Source: Pseudorasbora parva (taxonomy: Eukaryota; Chordata; Actinopteri; Cypriniformes; Gobionidae). Taken from it: a stretch of DNA of 64,000 nt. The stretch spans positions 56,382,711-56,446,710 of the forward strand of contig NC_090173.1 of the NCBI RefSeq assembly GCF_024679245.1, written 5' to 3'. Below, piece after piece: positions 1 through 11,247 of the stretch. A model generated the notes under the pieces. That model did no database searches, was not told the DNA's origin, and saw only the letters and a list, made by a program, of their open reading frames with translations. The position numbers and the translations under genes were made by a program. How positions within the stretch are numbered: the first letter of the stretch is position 1; every line of letters begins with the position of its first letter.

Positions 1-2413
1 GTAGGATTTTATAGATTTCCTTCAGAAAAAAGTAAACATATCCAGCGGAGCCTGTGGGTGAGGAGGTTAAAGCGAGTGGACGTCGTCAAAAGTAGTGTAA
101 CAGAGAAGATAGCAAGACGGAGTGGCGGAGTAGCCATTTCCAACGCGCCAGACTGGGAACCAAACCTCCATCATCGTATTTGTGGAAGACATTTTCTCAC
201 AGGTAATGTATAAAATGTTTGGTTTGGTTGTCTTTGTGTCATTTAGCAAAACATAATGGCCAAGTTAACCCGCTAGCTAACGTCAGCTCTAGTTTTGGCA
301 GTGTCACCCTAAAATATGTCAATTTTGTGATTCTGGCGAAAACATTTATTTTCTTTCATTTGTTCATTTTAATCGGGCATTCATGATAGGTCTGTGTGAT
401 CGGGACTTTTATTTTAAAAAGTGAACCGAGGATTTGTATGGAGGAGCTGTAACGTATTGCCCCGGCGGCCGGCGCCCTCACACAGTTAACTTTACTAGAT
501 ATTTTGTACGACGCATACACGTTTGTGCCTGTCTCCTCATTTTTTCCTGTTTTCACAGGACTTTCTATTCTGTCAACAAGACTTTATGCACGGGGCCTGC
601 AACACTAGCTAGCGTTTGCCCAGCTTTAAAAGAAACACCCACAGCTAACTTACACAGCTGATGGCTTAGAACTAGCTGTCACCATCTTGACTTGGCTCCA
701 TCTATATGCTTTCCAATTGACACAGTATAGGTCAAGTTAAATGTAACGGCAAAAGTAGTAGCTGTAACACACTGAAAGCTAGCAGTCGTTTTTAATGTAG
801 TGCAAGCAAAATAAATTTTGACTAACGTTTTGTCAAGTGTTCGTTTACACTGGAGAAAAAAAAGACTGAACAACAGCGCTCGTTTGTCCTAGGTCTGCTG
901 TTCTACTGAATTTACTGTTCTGTGCAGTTTTTAAATGATGAAACGTGAACTGCCCTACTCAATTAAAATGAAATGTTGTAACCTACAATGCAGAGGGGAC
1001 ATTTTCTACAAAAAAGGTCTAGGCCCAGGCTCACAAACAGCTGTGTTTATTGTAAAGCTTGCTTTGTTTGGCCTAAATTGAACTTTCCAGTGTCCAAAAT
1101 TGTAGTAAACATTTGGTAAAATATTGTTACTTTAGAGCACATGCTTAAATGGTCTATGTATTTATATTTATGTTTATTATGCAGGTTGTCCAAATCCTGA
1201 CCCTTACCACCCTGACTTTGCTCCTTCGCAACATCTGGGACCTGAGTTAGCCAATTCAACCACATCTGCTAAGAGAGCAGCAGATAAACAGGGTAGGTAC
1301 CATCGAGCAGTGAGAAGGAGACAGCTTTATTCTGCAGCTAAACCAGGACCAGAACCAGAACCAGGGATTGTTCCTGACATAGAAGACAACCAGGAAAAAG
1401 AAGGGGACAACCAAGACAATGTGGGCCAATGTCAAATGTGTGAAATGCTACAGCAAGAGGTACATAGGTTGTGTTTAGAGAGAGACTCTTACAAAGACAA
1501 GCTGTCAAAATTGTCCATCTCTTCAGAAAATTTCATTGTCACAGAGAATGATGCAGCTAGTCAAATTAATCGCAAACTGAAAATCTTTTCATTTTATTTT
1601 GGCTTGCCATCTTTTGCTGTGTTTATTTGGATTTTGAACTTAATTGCACCGCTTATTTCAGAAAGAAGGGTTATCTCCAAGGAGAATCAACTGCTTTTAA
1701 CTTTGATGAAGCTCCGACACGGACTTGCCCATTTAGACCTTGGTTTCCGGTTTGGTGTGTCCTCTGCATGCGTTTCAAATGTTATCAACAAAGTCATACC
1801 TGTCCTTGCAAAGCGTCTCCAATTTTTAATTTCCTGGCCATCTGCAGATGTTCTTCGGAAAAACATGCCACAGAAGTTCAAGAAGAGGTTTAAGAAATGC
1901 GTTGTTATCATTGACTGCACAGAGTTTTTCATTGACAGGCCATTCAATCTCAGGGCTAGAGCCCAGACCTGGTCGAATTATAAACACCATAACACTCTTA
2001 AGGCTCTAATAGGTATCACGCCCTATGGCTCAATATCATTTATTTCCAAAATGTGGGGAGGGAGGATATCAGATAAAGAGATCAGTGGTAAGTCTGGCTT
2101 TTACAGTAACATTAATCCAGGCAATCAGGTGATGGCAGATAGAGGTTTTCTGATAGGTGACCACCTGGCTAGGCTTGGTGCCACACTGGTCATGCCTCCA
2201 TTCTTGAAGGGGAGAAAGCAGCTACCTGGGTGTGATGTTCAGAGGGCCCGCCAACTTTCAGCATTGCGTATTCATGTTGAGCGAGCTATTGAACGCATCA
2301 AGGTCTTTAGAATTCTGAAAAACACACTCCCTCTGACCCTTGTTCCTCTCTCCAGTGACATATTGACCATCTGTTGTGCTTTAAGTAATCTTAGACCTAA
2401 ACTTATTAAATAA
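1..2413 (+). CDS. THAP-domain DDE transposase of an ISL2EU-type transposon (5' partial)
   Basis: Two exons are seen: 1-202 (runs off the window edge) and 1185-2413, joined across a GT-AG intron with matching phase. Exon 1 reads in frame from base 1 and looks like the second half of a THAP zinc finger (FYRFPSEK near the start, WEP, then RICGRHF before the splice), continuing into a PxPxHPDF tail in exon 2. Next come an acidic linker with a CQMCEML heptad stretch (coiled coil), a helix-turn-helix region (LLLTLMKLRHGLAHLDLGFRFGVS range) and a DDE_Tnp_4-type nuclease core with VIIDCTEFFIDRP, MADRGF and HVERAIERIK as likely D, D and E motifs. It would act in the nucleus cutting and joining transposon ends. 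No frameshift is seen, so this copy may be intact. It converges with the YqaJ gene downstream, the two-gene layout of ISL2EU elements. Family name is from recognition, not search. Confidence 0.82.
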
Positions 2414-2628
2414 TACTGCTACCGGACTTCGATTACTTTCCTCTCACCCTTTAACAAATTGATAAAGTATAATCTCTTGTGATTACTCTTGTGAAAATAT
2501 AATTAAATCAAAACCCTTTGCTCCTTAACTTTGTTCACTGATTTTTTTTGTATTGTTTTATTTATTATTGTATTTATCTTATTGTTATTCTTTTTTCTCT
2601 TTTAAGATAAATATGTATGTACATCTTT

Positions 2629-2634
2629 AATAAA
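2629..2634 (+). terminator. Polyadenylation signal of the transposase gene
   Basis: AATAAA about 215 bases after the transposase stop codon, in AT-rich sequence. Confidence 0.5.
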
Positions 2635-2782
2635 TGTCCATTAACTTTGTATACAATTTTACTTGGTTTCATTGCCCCTTAAAGTCATACATTGAACTTG
2701 CCTAATCCACAACTGGATAACGGTATTATTCATTTGTGGAGCATAGAGGTACACAAAGATTTTTGCAACATTCAATAAACAT

Positions 2783-2788
2783 TTATTA
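2783..2788 (-). terminator. Polyadenylation signal of the YqaJ gene
   Basis: AATAAA on the minus strand (tttatt on plus), about 210 bases beyond the stop of the minus-strand gene. The two convergent genes of the element thus have separate signals between them. Confidence 0.5.
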
Positions 2789-2997
2789 GGTAAGTGCTGT
2801 CTTTTCTTTTTTTTTTTTCAGCACAAGCTGAGCTAACAGTCTACGTTCTATTTACAACATTAAATGAAAGCACAATAAAAAAGATAATTACAATATTTAC
2901 TAGATGAGAGAGTCGCGAATAGATCAAATATACTAAATATGATTTGCATTGAATTGAAGTTGAAAAAGTGATAGTGCTGTACATATTCATGTCTGCA

Positions 2998-4704
2998 TTA
3001 TCTACATCTGTCACATAGCCACTGTTTTGTCTTTCTTTTGATGCCTACACAACTGTAGTGGTACATTTTCACAATGCAGTTTTCATTAGAGCAGATTATG
3101 GTCCTTCCAAACTCGGGTCTGCTGCACGTGCAAATCACTGTATCATCCTGACTTGTTTCCAATTTCTGTTTTAGGAGTTCTGGAATAAGGTGTGTTTCAA
3201 CAAACACTTTAGTTTGATGCAGCAAATTAGTGATATGATCTTCATCTCTGGATAAATTGACGATGACAAGGCCAGGCTCTGTCCAGATAACAAAGTTACA
3301 CTGGGTACAGTTGGTCACTAGCATTTGTGTTTGTACCTGATCATAATATTGGTGTGCCTTCTTCAGGTTACCATGGGCATCTAAGCAAAAAGTTGGATCT
3401 TGGATTTGTAGGATCTCAATAGAGCACAAGTCCTTGTATTTGAAAGGGCATTTAATTTCCAGAACTGCGTCTCCATGACAGTCACATGTTGAGATCCCAT
3501 CAGGTGATGCTGCAAGGAATGGGTAAGGCTGGTAGATGACAAGGCCTGTGCGTTTCAAAACAAAGTTAGTATGTACTGTTGTCATGTGCCGATAAAACTC
3601 ATCTCTTGCAGTGTCTTCATGTTCAATACCCCATTTTACTGAGGGGATGTGGGAGATGTTCTTGGTATCATACTGCATGATGGTCCTTACAGCTGAAGCT
3701 CCATCTGCTTTGCGTTTGATGACTCTGTGGATGTTGCTGGCAGTCACTCTTCCTCTTCTCTGAGCACTCCAAAGGTGTGACTGGGACTGAGAAACAGTTG
3801 CTTGAGACAGATTTTCAATCTGTGCCTTGGTGGGAATGGCATCATCGATTATAGTCTGTGGAGAGCAATTTTCAACATTGGGTAGTCTCGCTAATCTGTA
3901 TGGGAGTTGTGGGTAATCTACAGCATCCTCTGATTCTGAAGCGGTGTCGGTGTCACTGCTGTCCCTGACTAAAACTGCTGCAGTGGGCAGGATCTCTCTC
4001 AGCTCTGCAAATGCTTGCTGTTGCTCCTGTATAGATAACCCTGGTACTTCCTTTCTTTTTCCCCTCTGTCTGCCGATCAATATCGTACCATGCTTTGGAT
4101 GTGACATGTCAAGATTTTCAGCAGTACAGCTAGCTGTTTGCTTTTGACATTTCTTCCATTGACATGGGATATCAGTACATGACACTTCAGTTCTGCTTCT
4201 GCTTTGTGTAATGCTTTCAATGGCAAACAGTAGAGCAGCAATGTGGCTGCAGGCCTCTCCTAAACCTGCTGCACAAGTGCAGTGGGTTGCAACAATACAG
4301 CCATTTCTACTAACACAAACCCAGGGTTTGTATTTTTCTTCTTTGATCCACTGTCCTGGAGCCACTGTTGCAGCGACAAAAGCAACAGGACTTGTTTCTG
4401 AGAGATCATGCTGCTTGATGTTTTGGACATGATCACAAACAAAATAGTTATATGCCTCTAGTGACTTATAGGCTCGCAAAGCCTCACCTGTACAAGGGCC
4501 TGGAGTGTTAATCAGGTAGTTAAAAAGGTCAAGATACTGAACAGGGGGCAATTTATTAGCATCAGCAGCATACCAGCCATGATCTAGATTGTATGGATCT
4601 GGCAAAGACAGAATCTGATCTTCAAACGAGAGCTTCAGTTTACTAATGTACCTATTGGAATCAGATTTGTCCAATTGAAGAACATATGCTGAAAGATTAG
4701 ACAT
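2998..4704 (-). CDS. SWIM-YqaJ-PHD accessory protein of the ISL2EU-type transposon
   Basis: Single-exon reading frame of 568 residues. A SWIM zinc finger sits around residues 140-162 (CTCAAGLGEACSHIAALL). A YqaJ/lambda-exonuclease-like domain spans roughly 310-470: RGRVTASNIH, then KWGIEHE, ASPDGI, an EIKCP catalytic-type motif and YYDQVQTQM. The last 45 residues form a PHD-like finger (CTCSRPE, CSNENC, YHYSCVGI, WLCDRCR). In known ISL2EU elements a YqaJ protein accompanies the THAP transposase; its exact role is not established and end processing is only an inference. The start at 4704 is the first ATG of the open frame. It is uninterrupted over 1.7 kb, so the element looks young. It could be mistaken for a host gene, but its partner is a transposase. 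Confidence 0.82.
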   Translation of the reverse strand: MSNLSAYVLQLDKSDSNRYISKLKLSFEDQILSLPDPYNLDHGWYAADANKLPPVQYLDLFNYLINTPGPCTGEALRAYKSLEAYNYFVCDHVQNIKQHDLSETSPVAFVAATVAPGQWIKEEKYKPWVCVSRNGCIVATHCTCAAGLGEACSHIAALLFAIESITQSRSRTEVSCTDIPCQWKKCQKQTASCTAENLDMSHPKHGTILIGRQRGKRKEVPGLSIQEQQQAFAELREILPTAAVLVRDSSDTDTASESEDAVDYPQLPYRLARLPNVENCSPQTIIDDAIPTKAQIENLSQATVSQSQSHLWSAQRRGRVTASNIHRVIKRKADGASAVRTIMQYDTKNISHIPSVKWGIEHEDTARDEFYRHMTTVHTNFVLKRTGLVIYQPYPFLAASPDGISTCDCHGDAVLEIKCPFKYKDLCSIEILQIQDPTFCLDAHGNLKKAHQYYDQVQTQMLVTNCTQCNFVIWTEPGLVIVNLSRDEDHITNLLHQTKVFVETHLIPELLKQKLETSQDDTVICTCSRPEFGRTIICSNENCIVKMYHYSCVGIKRKTKQWLCDRCR

Positions 4705-4710
4705 ATTTCA

Positions 4711-5163
4711 TGTGAAAACTTTCTGTCTCTCCCTCAGTCTGTCTCTGAAAGCAACTGCCTGCCTTGTTTCTGTCTGCACTGGATACTCCTGCCTGTCTTT
4801 GGGCTCCCTCTTATTGCAGTCACTTCTCTATTCTACTTTGCTCTGTCAGGTCCCTAGTGTTACAAAAAAAAGTTTTTCTGTTAAATTGCAGAGTGACTGG
4901 AAGAATGTGCAAACAACGAATATTAAAACTGCTAAGAGGAAATATTAATGATCCCCTAAATTATATGATTCATCCAACGCTTACCTTTCTGCTGCCAACC
5001 CTGCTAGCTCTTTAACTCCTACTTCATGTATTCTCAAAACTGTCCATCTATAAAATCATAGCAGTGCATAATTATCTTCAGCTGGGGAAATTTGAGACTA
5101 ATATTAGTAAACTTAAGGTCTCTTTTTAAGATCAAACTCATTGCCAGTCACTGCCTGAAGTAA
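4711..5163. other. Non-coding stretch, probably upstream part of the YqaJ gene
   Basis: Begins with a pyrimidine-rich CTGTCTCT-like run right upstream of the YqaJ start, then AT-rich sequence. I see no gene. It may hold the promoter and right end of the ISL2EU element. Confidence 0.4.
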
Positions 5164-5169
5164 AAGTAT

Positions 5170-5514
5170 TGGTAACACTTTACAATAAGATTCATTAGTT
5201 AACAGTAGTTAACTATATTAGTTAATATAAACTAATAATGAACTGGACTTTTAAAGCATGTATTAATCATTAATGTATTAATGTATTAATTGTTAATGAT
5301 AACTTCAACATCTACTAATACATTATTAAAATCTTGTTAACATTAGTTAATGCACTTTGAACTAACATGAACAAACCATGAACAGCTGTATTTTATTAAC
5401 TAACTTTAACAAAGATTAACTAATGCTTAACAGAGGTGTTGTTCATGGTTAGTTCATGATAACTAATGTTAACTAAATCATGAACTAATGCAACCATATT
5501 GTAAAGTGTTACCA
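5170..5514. mobile_element. 345-bp MITE with TGGTAACACTTTACAATA inverted ends
   Basis: Left end TGGTAACACTTTACAATA and the inverse at the right end. It is flanked by AAGTAT at 5164-5169 and again at 5515-5520, a probable target duplication. The interior is rich in TTAGTTAA motifs and has no coding capacity. A degraded relative of its left and middle parts lies near 18239-18345. Confidence 0.8.
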
Positions 5515-5520
5515 AAGTAT

Positions 5521-6248
5521 TATACAAGGAAGAGACAGAACTTCTAGTGCCATTTTGTTTTAATCCTTGATGAAGAGAGCGCAAGTTGCTGCGTGCAGCG
5601 CGAGGAGGACAGTGATGTGATGCACGCGTAAAGGAGTTGATTGCTCTTGGCACTGTGTACAAAAAAATACTTCACTGCACAATTATTTCTTTATTTTCGT
5701 TTAATTTCGTTTATTTTCGTTTAAGCTTACTAGCGTTAGGCTATACAGAAAGGTCTGATTCACGCACTGTTACACACATTTTCACCGTCAAAAGCTCACG
5801 TCTCTGCCATCCGATCCGAGCAACAGAAAACGATCATAGCCTTTTTAGTTAGATAACAGGTAAATAGACCATCTACCATAGCCTAGCATATTGTAAGGCA
5901 AACAGCAACAGTCACTAAAATAACTACTCAATGGTAGGCTGAGGCTCATTTAAAAATTATGGTATTAGACAGCGCTAACGTTACATCTACTAGACCAAGG
6001 TTAGGCATTTCATTCATTGCTATCTCCTGAATTAGTTAATCAGTCCCTCAATGATCATGTTAACTGTCTACATTTTCACCACGTCTGTTTTTGAATTAAC
6101 TTACATGTTGAAATGTAGATTAGGCTACTCCTGAGTGCCAACGGTGGGTCTCCCTTCCAAGCAATCTACGAGCGTTGCCATAGGAACGCTTCGGCTTTTG
6201 CCACCCGGAAGAACGTTTATTACTGTTGTGACGTCATGGTGAATTGTC
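5521..6248. other. No gene seen
   Basis: AT-rich spacer with a TTTATTTTCGTT repeat near 5690-5720. No splice-consistent coding region recognised. Confidence 0.4.
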
Positions 6249-6298
6249 CTATAGAGGGGCTCGGAGAGGATATTCTACCCGAGCTCCGATTGCCCCCC
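6249..6298. repeat. 50-nt direct repeat, copy 1
   Basis: Fifty bases, starting CTATAGAGGGGCTCGGAGAG, recur without change at 6640-6689. Inside, GCTCGGAG and CTCCGA form a short imperfect hairpin. Confidence 0.85.
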
Positions 6299-6343
6299 CT
6301 ATAACAGGCAAATTGAATGAATAAAATAATAAATGAATGAGTC

Positions 6344-6440
6344 ATTTATATAGCGCTTTCATATGTACTACTGTACACCCAAAGCGCTTTACACTCGTGT
6401 CAGGAATCTCTCCTTAACCACCACCAATGTGGTGTACAAA
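6344..6440. repeat. Short dispersed repeat with AGCGCTTT/AAAGCGCT hairpin, fragment
   Basis: ATTTATATAGCGCTTTC, then CAAAGCGCTTTACA and CCACCACCAATGTG. The same motif order recurs in a longer copy at 33884-34205. Confidence 0.7.
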
Positions 6441-6528
6441 AGGAGGAGCAGGGGAGGAGGAGGGATGCTTCAGGAACCAAAAAGGGGAAGAGGTAAGCTG
6501 CTGGTTTTATACCTTGGTATTAATTGAA

Positions 6529-6575
6529 AGATTAGATGGGCGTACTCCTCCCGAAATTACGTTTATTAACTTCAC
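6529..6575. repeat. 47-bp direct repeat, copy 1
   Basis: Starts AGATTAGATGGGCGTACTCC; identical 47 bases recur at 11201-11247, bracketing the minisatellite-rich segment. Confidence 0.85.
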
Positions 6576-6639
6576 TTCACGAGTTTGTGTGCCCATATAA
6601 TCTTAGTGAAAGTGGTAAACAGATTTGGCTTGCTGTCTG

Positions 6640-6689
6640 CTATAGAGGGGCTCGGAGAGGATATTCTACCCGAGCTCCGATTGCCCCCC
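6640..6689. repeat. 50-nt direct repeat, copy 2, inside an inverted repeat
   Basis: Identical to 6249-6298. This copy is bracketed by GCTTGCTGTCT (6628-6638) and its inverse AGACAGCAAGC (6709-6719). Confidence 0.8.
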
Positions 6690-6887
6690 AAAAACATAAT
6701 GCAGAAATAGACAGCAAGCAAGAATCATGGAAATTTGAACAGCTCATGATTACGGGAGGAGTTTGCATAATTATTCCAGAAGACCCCCCAAAATTGTTAA
6801 ATAGACTGAATGGAAGATGGCACTGTAGCAGTACTGAGGTAGGTAACTGCTGTGGCAGTTTATGAAATAGGTGAGGGGTTGCAGCAG

Positions 6888-9297
6888 TAGTCAGGCATTG
6901 AACGGGGCACTGCAGCAGCATCAAGCAGAGCACTGCAGCAACATCAAGCAGAGCACTGCAGCAACATTCTCGAATTGACGGGGCGCTGCAGCAGCATCAA
7001 GCAAAGCACTGCAGCAACAAAGCGCTGCAGCAACATTCTCGAATTGACGGGGCACTGCAGCAGCATCAAGCAAAACGCTGCAGCAACATTCTCGAATTGG
7101 CGAGGCACTGCAGCAGCATCAAGCAAAGCGCTGCAGCAACATTCTTGAATTGGCGGGGCACTGCAGCAGCAGTCTCAAAAATGGTGGGGCACTGCAGTAG
7201 CTTTCCCAAATTGGCAGGGCACTGCAGCAGCATCAAGCAAAGCACTGCAGCAGCAGTCTCAAAAATGGCGGGGCACTGCAGCAGCTTTCCCAAATTGGCA
7301 GGGCACTGCAGCAGCATCAAGCAAAGCACTGCAGCAGCAGTCTCAAAATGGCGGGGCACTGCAGCGGCAGTCTCAAAAATGGCGGGGCACTGCAGCAGCT
7401 TTCCCAAATTGGCAGGGCACTGCAGCAGCATCAAGCAAAGCACTGCAGCAGCAGTCTCAAAATGGCGGGGCACTGCAGCGGCAGTCTCAAAATGGCGGGG
7501 TACTGCAGCAGCATCGAGCAAAGCACTGTGACAGCATTCTCAAACTGGCGGGGCACTGCAGCAGCCTCCAAATTCTCGAATTGGTGGGGCACTGCAGCAG
7601 CATCAAGCAAAGCACTGCAGCAGCATTCTCAAACTGGCGGGGAACTGCAGCAGCCTCCAGCATTCTCAAATTGGCGGGGCACTGGAGCGGCAGTCTCAAA
7701 ATGGTGTGGCACTGCTGCGGCAGTCTCAAATTGGCAGGGCACTGGAGCGGCAGTCTCAAAATGGCATGGCACTGCTGCGGCAGTCTCAAATTGGCGGGGC
7801 ACTGCAGTGGCAGTATCAAGCAAAGCATGGCAATGGCAGTCACAAATAACGAAGGACTGCAGTGGCAGTATCAAATTGAGAAGCACTACGGCGGCTGCAT
7901 CAAATTGGAGGAGCACTACAGTGGGAATATTAAATTGTGGAGCACTGGACACTGCAGCGGCAGTATCAAGCAAAGGATTGCAGCGGCAGTCACGAATTAG
8001 CGAAGTACTGCAGTAGCAGCATCAAATAGGAGAAGCACTGCAGCATAAAATTGGCGCAGCACTGCAGTGGCAGAATCAAATTGCGGAGCACTGCGGCATC
8101 AAACTGCGAATCACTGCAGCGGCTGCATCAAATGGTGGAGCACTGCATTGGCAGCATCAAATAAGAGAAGCACAGCAGAGGCAGCATTAAATAGGAGGAA
8201 CACTGCAGCGGCAGTATTAAATAGGAGGTGCACTTCAGTGGCAGTATTAAATAGGAGGTGCACTGCCGTGGCAGCATTAAACTGGAGGAGAACTGCGGCA
8301 TCAAATTGGTGGAGCACTGCAGCAGCATCAAATTGCGGAACACTGCAGCAGCAGCATTAAAAAGGAGGAGCCCTGCAGTGGCAACATTAAACTGGAGGAG
8401 CACTGTAGCGGGAGCATCAAATAGAAGGAGCACTGCAGCGACAGTGTCAAAATGGAGGAGCACTGTAGCATCAAAATAGGAGGAACACTGCAGCGACAGC
8501 ATCAAATAGGAGGAGAACTGCAGTGGCAGAATCAAATAGCAGGAAAACTGCAGCATCAATATAGGAGGAGAACTGCATTGGCAGTGTAAAAATGGCGAGC
8601 ACTGCAGCGGCAGTATCAAAATGGCGGAGCACTGTAGCATCAAAATAGGAGGAACACTGCAGCGGCAGCATAAAATAGGAGGAAAACTGCAGCATCAAAT
8701 AGGAGGAGAACTGCAGTGGCAGTATTAAACTGGAGGAGCACTGCAGCAGCAGCATTAAAAGGGAGGAGCCCTGCAAGTGCAGTATCAAAATGGCGGAGCA
8801 CTGTAGCATCAAAATAAGAGGAACACTGCAGCGGCAGCATAAAATAGGAGGAAAACTGCAGCATCAAATAGGAGGAGAACTGCAGCGGCATCATTAAACT
8901 GGAGGAGCAATGCAGCGGCAGCATCAAATAGGAGGAGCACTGCAGCGGCAGCGGCAAAATGACGGATCACTGCAGTGGCAGCATTAAATAGTAGGGGCAC
9001 TGCAGTGGCAGCATCAAACTGGAGGAGCACTGCAGTGGCAGCATCAAATAAGAGGAGCAGTGCAGGGGCAGCATTAAATAGTAGGAGCACTGCAGTGGCA
9101 GCATCAAAATGACGGAGCACTGTAGCATCAAAATAGGAGGAGCACTGCAGTGGCAGCATTAAACTGAAGGAGCACTGTAGTGGCAAGCAAAGCCCTGGAG
9201 CATCAAGCGAGGGACAGTGGCATTAAATGAAGGACTACAACAAGTGATATCTAGTAAAGCCAAGTACTGCAGCGGCAGAGCAGTGCAGCATCAAGCG
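6888..9297. repeat. 2.4-kb minisatellite of about 30-bp units centred on CACTGCAGCAGC
   Basis: Dozens of diverged units each carry a CTGCAG (PstI) core followed by a CAGCATCAA or CAGTCTCAA type tail. Two subfamilies follow each other: about 6900-7830 (GGGGCACTGCAGCAGCATC with AAATTGGC spacers and higher-order units of roughly 90-120 bp) and about 8050-9190 (AATAGGAGGAGCACTGCAGC with 30-bp spacing). Because units are multiples of three and stop-poor, long open frames occur on both strands; these are not genes. Confidence 0.93.
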
Positions 9298-10394
9298 AAG
9301 ATGGCTTGTTTGATGAGGCTGAGGTCCGAACAGAGTAAAATCGAAAGGCCTCTGAGGACCACCAACCCAGTAGTTTAATTTATGGTGTGGCAGTCCTTTT
9401 TTGGCCTGCGGTGGTGTCTGCTCCATTGTGGAAGAAGTGAGGTGACTATAAGTAAGCCTAAATACCAGAGTGGGTGGGGATTTGCTGAAGCTTTTTTAAA
9501 TGAACTTCACTGCCTGGTGACAGGAAGGTTGTTCTCATCAGAAAACAGCGGGTCGAGATGTGAGGAGATCTGCACCTCCATGTGGCAACGGAGAAGGAAA
9601 GATATTGATATTGCTGGATGGGTGTCGGGAGATTGAAGATAGGAATGAAAAGGCAGTTTTTTAAATTGATCCGTTTATTGCTTTTGATGAGGAAACGGAT
9701 GGTGTTCTTGTTTAAAACTTAGAGATCATAGATGGTCGGATGGATGGTTGCAGATTAGAAATTTAAAGCATCCGAGATAGACTTTGATGGTACTGGATTG
9801 GGTGGACATCTCGTATGACATCAAAAAATGAAAAAAGAGGGAGAATTTGGGAAAACAAGTTGGTTGTAGGAATTGTTTGAAAAAGCTCTCCAAGTTGTCC
9901 AGTAGGATTGCAATGCTGGGGTTGGAACGGTGTCCACCTTCGGGCTAATGCTCTTAATATTTATGCCCAAATCTGGGAAATATAGAAATTAAGATAAAAA
10001 CTCCACTCTTCTCCTGAAAAAGTCTGCTGGTTCCTCAGTGACAACTTTTATAGCATCAAACAACTAACTAAGCTAAACTTATTTAAAACAAATACTTGAA
10101 ATAAAATCATAGTGATAAAACTGCCTTAAAAGACAGAAAACATCTTGGAAAATATAAAGTGTAATTTGATTGTTTAGTTTAACTCGTATCCATTAGAAAC
10201 CACGGAGGGGCGGGGCTTATGAGCTATACTGGGACCAACCACCTGGGGTGATTGAGGTGCGGAGGCTTGGTGGAGACAGGTGATAGATCCATAGCAATGA
10301 TGTAGTAGGAACTGTAAGAGCAATGCAGCTGAGAAGGAGGCAATGAACTGTAGAGGAAGCAGAAGCTGGATGGAATAAGGTTGGAGAATAGAAA
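9298..10394. other. No gene seen between the two tandem arrays
   Basis: Unique-looking sequence with scattered short frames and no convincing splice-consistent coding region. Confidence 0.4.
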
Positions 10395-10816
10395 GCTTGG
10401 GGAGCAACCCCATGCTTGGATCGGCTCCAATGGCGGCGGAGAAAGGAAAGAGAGGGAGGGGCATGACCATCTGCGGAGGCAGCCTCACGCTTGGGTCTGC
10501 TCTGATAGTAGAGGCAAAAATTAGTGGGGGTGGGGCAGGACCGTTTGCAGAGGCAGCCTTACTCTTGGGTCTGCACTGATAGCAGAGGAGAAATTATAGG
10601 GGGGGGGGGGGCCGTTTGCGGAGGCAGCCTCACGCTTTGGGTCTGCACCTATAGCAGAGGAGAAATTAAGGGGGGGGGGAGGCAGGACCGTTTGCGGAGG
10701 CAGCCTCACGCTTTGGGTCTGCACCTATAGCAGAGAAGAAATTAAGGGGGGGGAGGGCAGGACCGTTTGCGGAGGCAGCCTCACGCTTTGGGCCTGCTCC
10801 AATAGCAGAGGAGAAA
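10395..10816. repeat. Tandem array of about 75-bp units with poly-G tracts
   Basis: About six units. Each has TTTGCGGAGGCAGCCTCACG, TTTGGGTCTGC, a TATAGCAGAGGAGAAATT segment and a run of 7-14 G. The last three units are nearly identical; the first is most diverged. Confidence 0.9.
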
Positions 10817-11200
10817 TGTATTATATAGCTTTTCTTGATTTAACAGAGAATAAAAGCCAGAAAGCACAGAAATATTGGAAGCGTGGAAAGAAGAACAGAA
10901 GAAGCTATACTTACCTGTGGGAGGGTGAAAGGTAACAGTCGAAGAGGCCGTGGAACTATTGCGAGGCCGAATTAAGGGGCGGACGTGAAAGCGTTGGCAG
11001 CTGCGGCTGCCGGCTGAAACTGAAACGGACCGTATAGATCATGCAGTTGTTTGTGTTGATGTTTGTGTGTTGCTGCGAGAACGCTGAATGCGGCGTGAGA
11101 GTGAGAGTTTTTGGTGAAAACACACGAGCAGATCGTGAAGTTGCACTTTTGAATTCCTCTGGGTGAAATGGAAAACCCGCGCTGGATAACGCTGGGCGTT
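10817..11200. other. No gene seen
   Basis: Sequence between the 75-bp array and the second 47-bp repeat, with no coding region recognised. Confidence 0.35.
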
Positions 11201-11247
11201 AGATTAGATGGGCGTACTCCTCCCGAAATTACGTTTATTAACTTCAC
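11201..11247. repeat. 47-bp direct repeat, copy 2
   Basis: Identical to 6529-6575. Confidence 0.85.

Larger units (their letters stand above)
1..4710. mobile_element. ISL2EU-type DNA transposon (left end outside window)
   Basis: Minimal extent covering the two convergent genes. The left terminus is off the window and I could not identify a right terminal inverted repeat between 4.7 and 6.3 kb, so the right border is unknown. Confidence 0.65.

Noticed and set aside
7066..9186. Long open frames of 100-220 codons on both strands in the minisatellite
   Set aside because: They follow the repeat unit length (multiple of three, few stops) and occur on both strands with no domain or splice signals.
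6888..9297. CRISPR-like array
   Set aside because: Spacers are not unique; adjacent units are diverged copies of one tandem repeat in a vertebrate genome.
10906..10920. ATACTTACCTG resembling the 5' end of U1 snRNA
   Set aside because: The rest of the U1 sequence is absent; it is just a consensus donor on the opposite strand.
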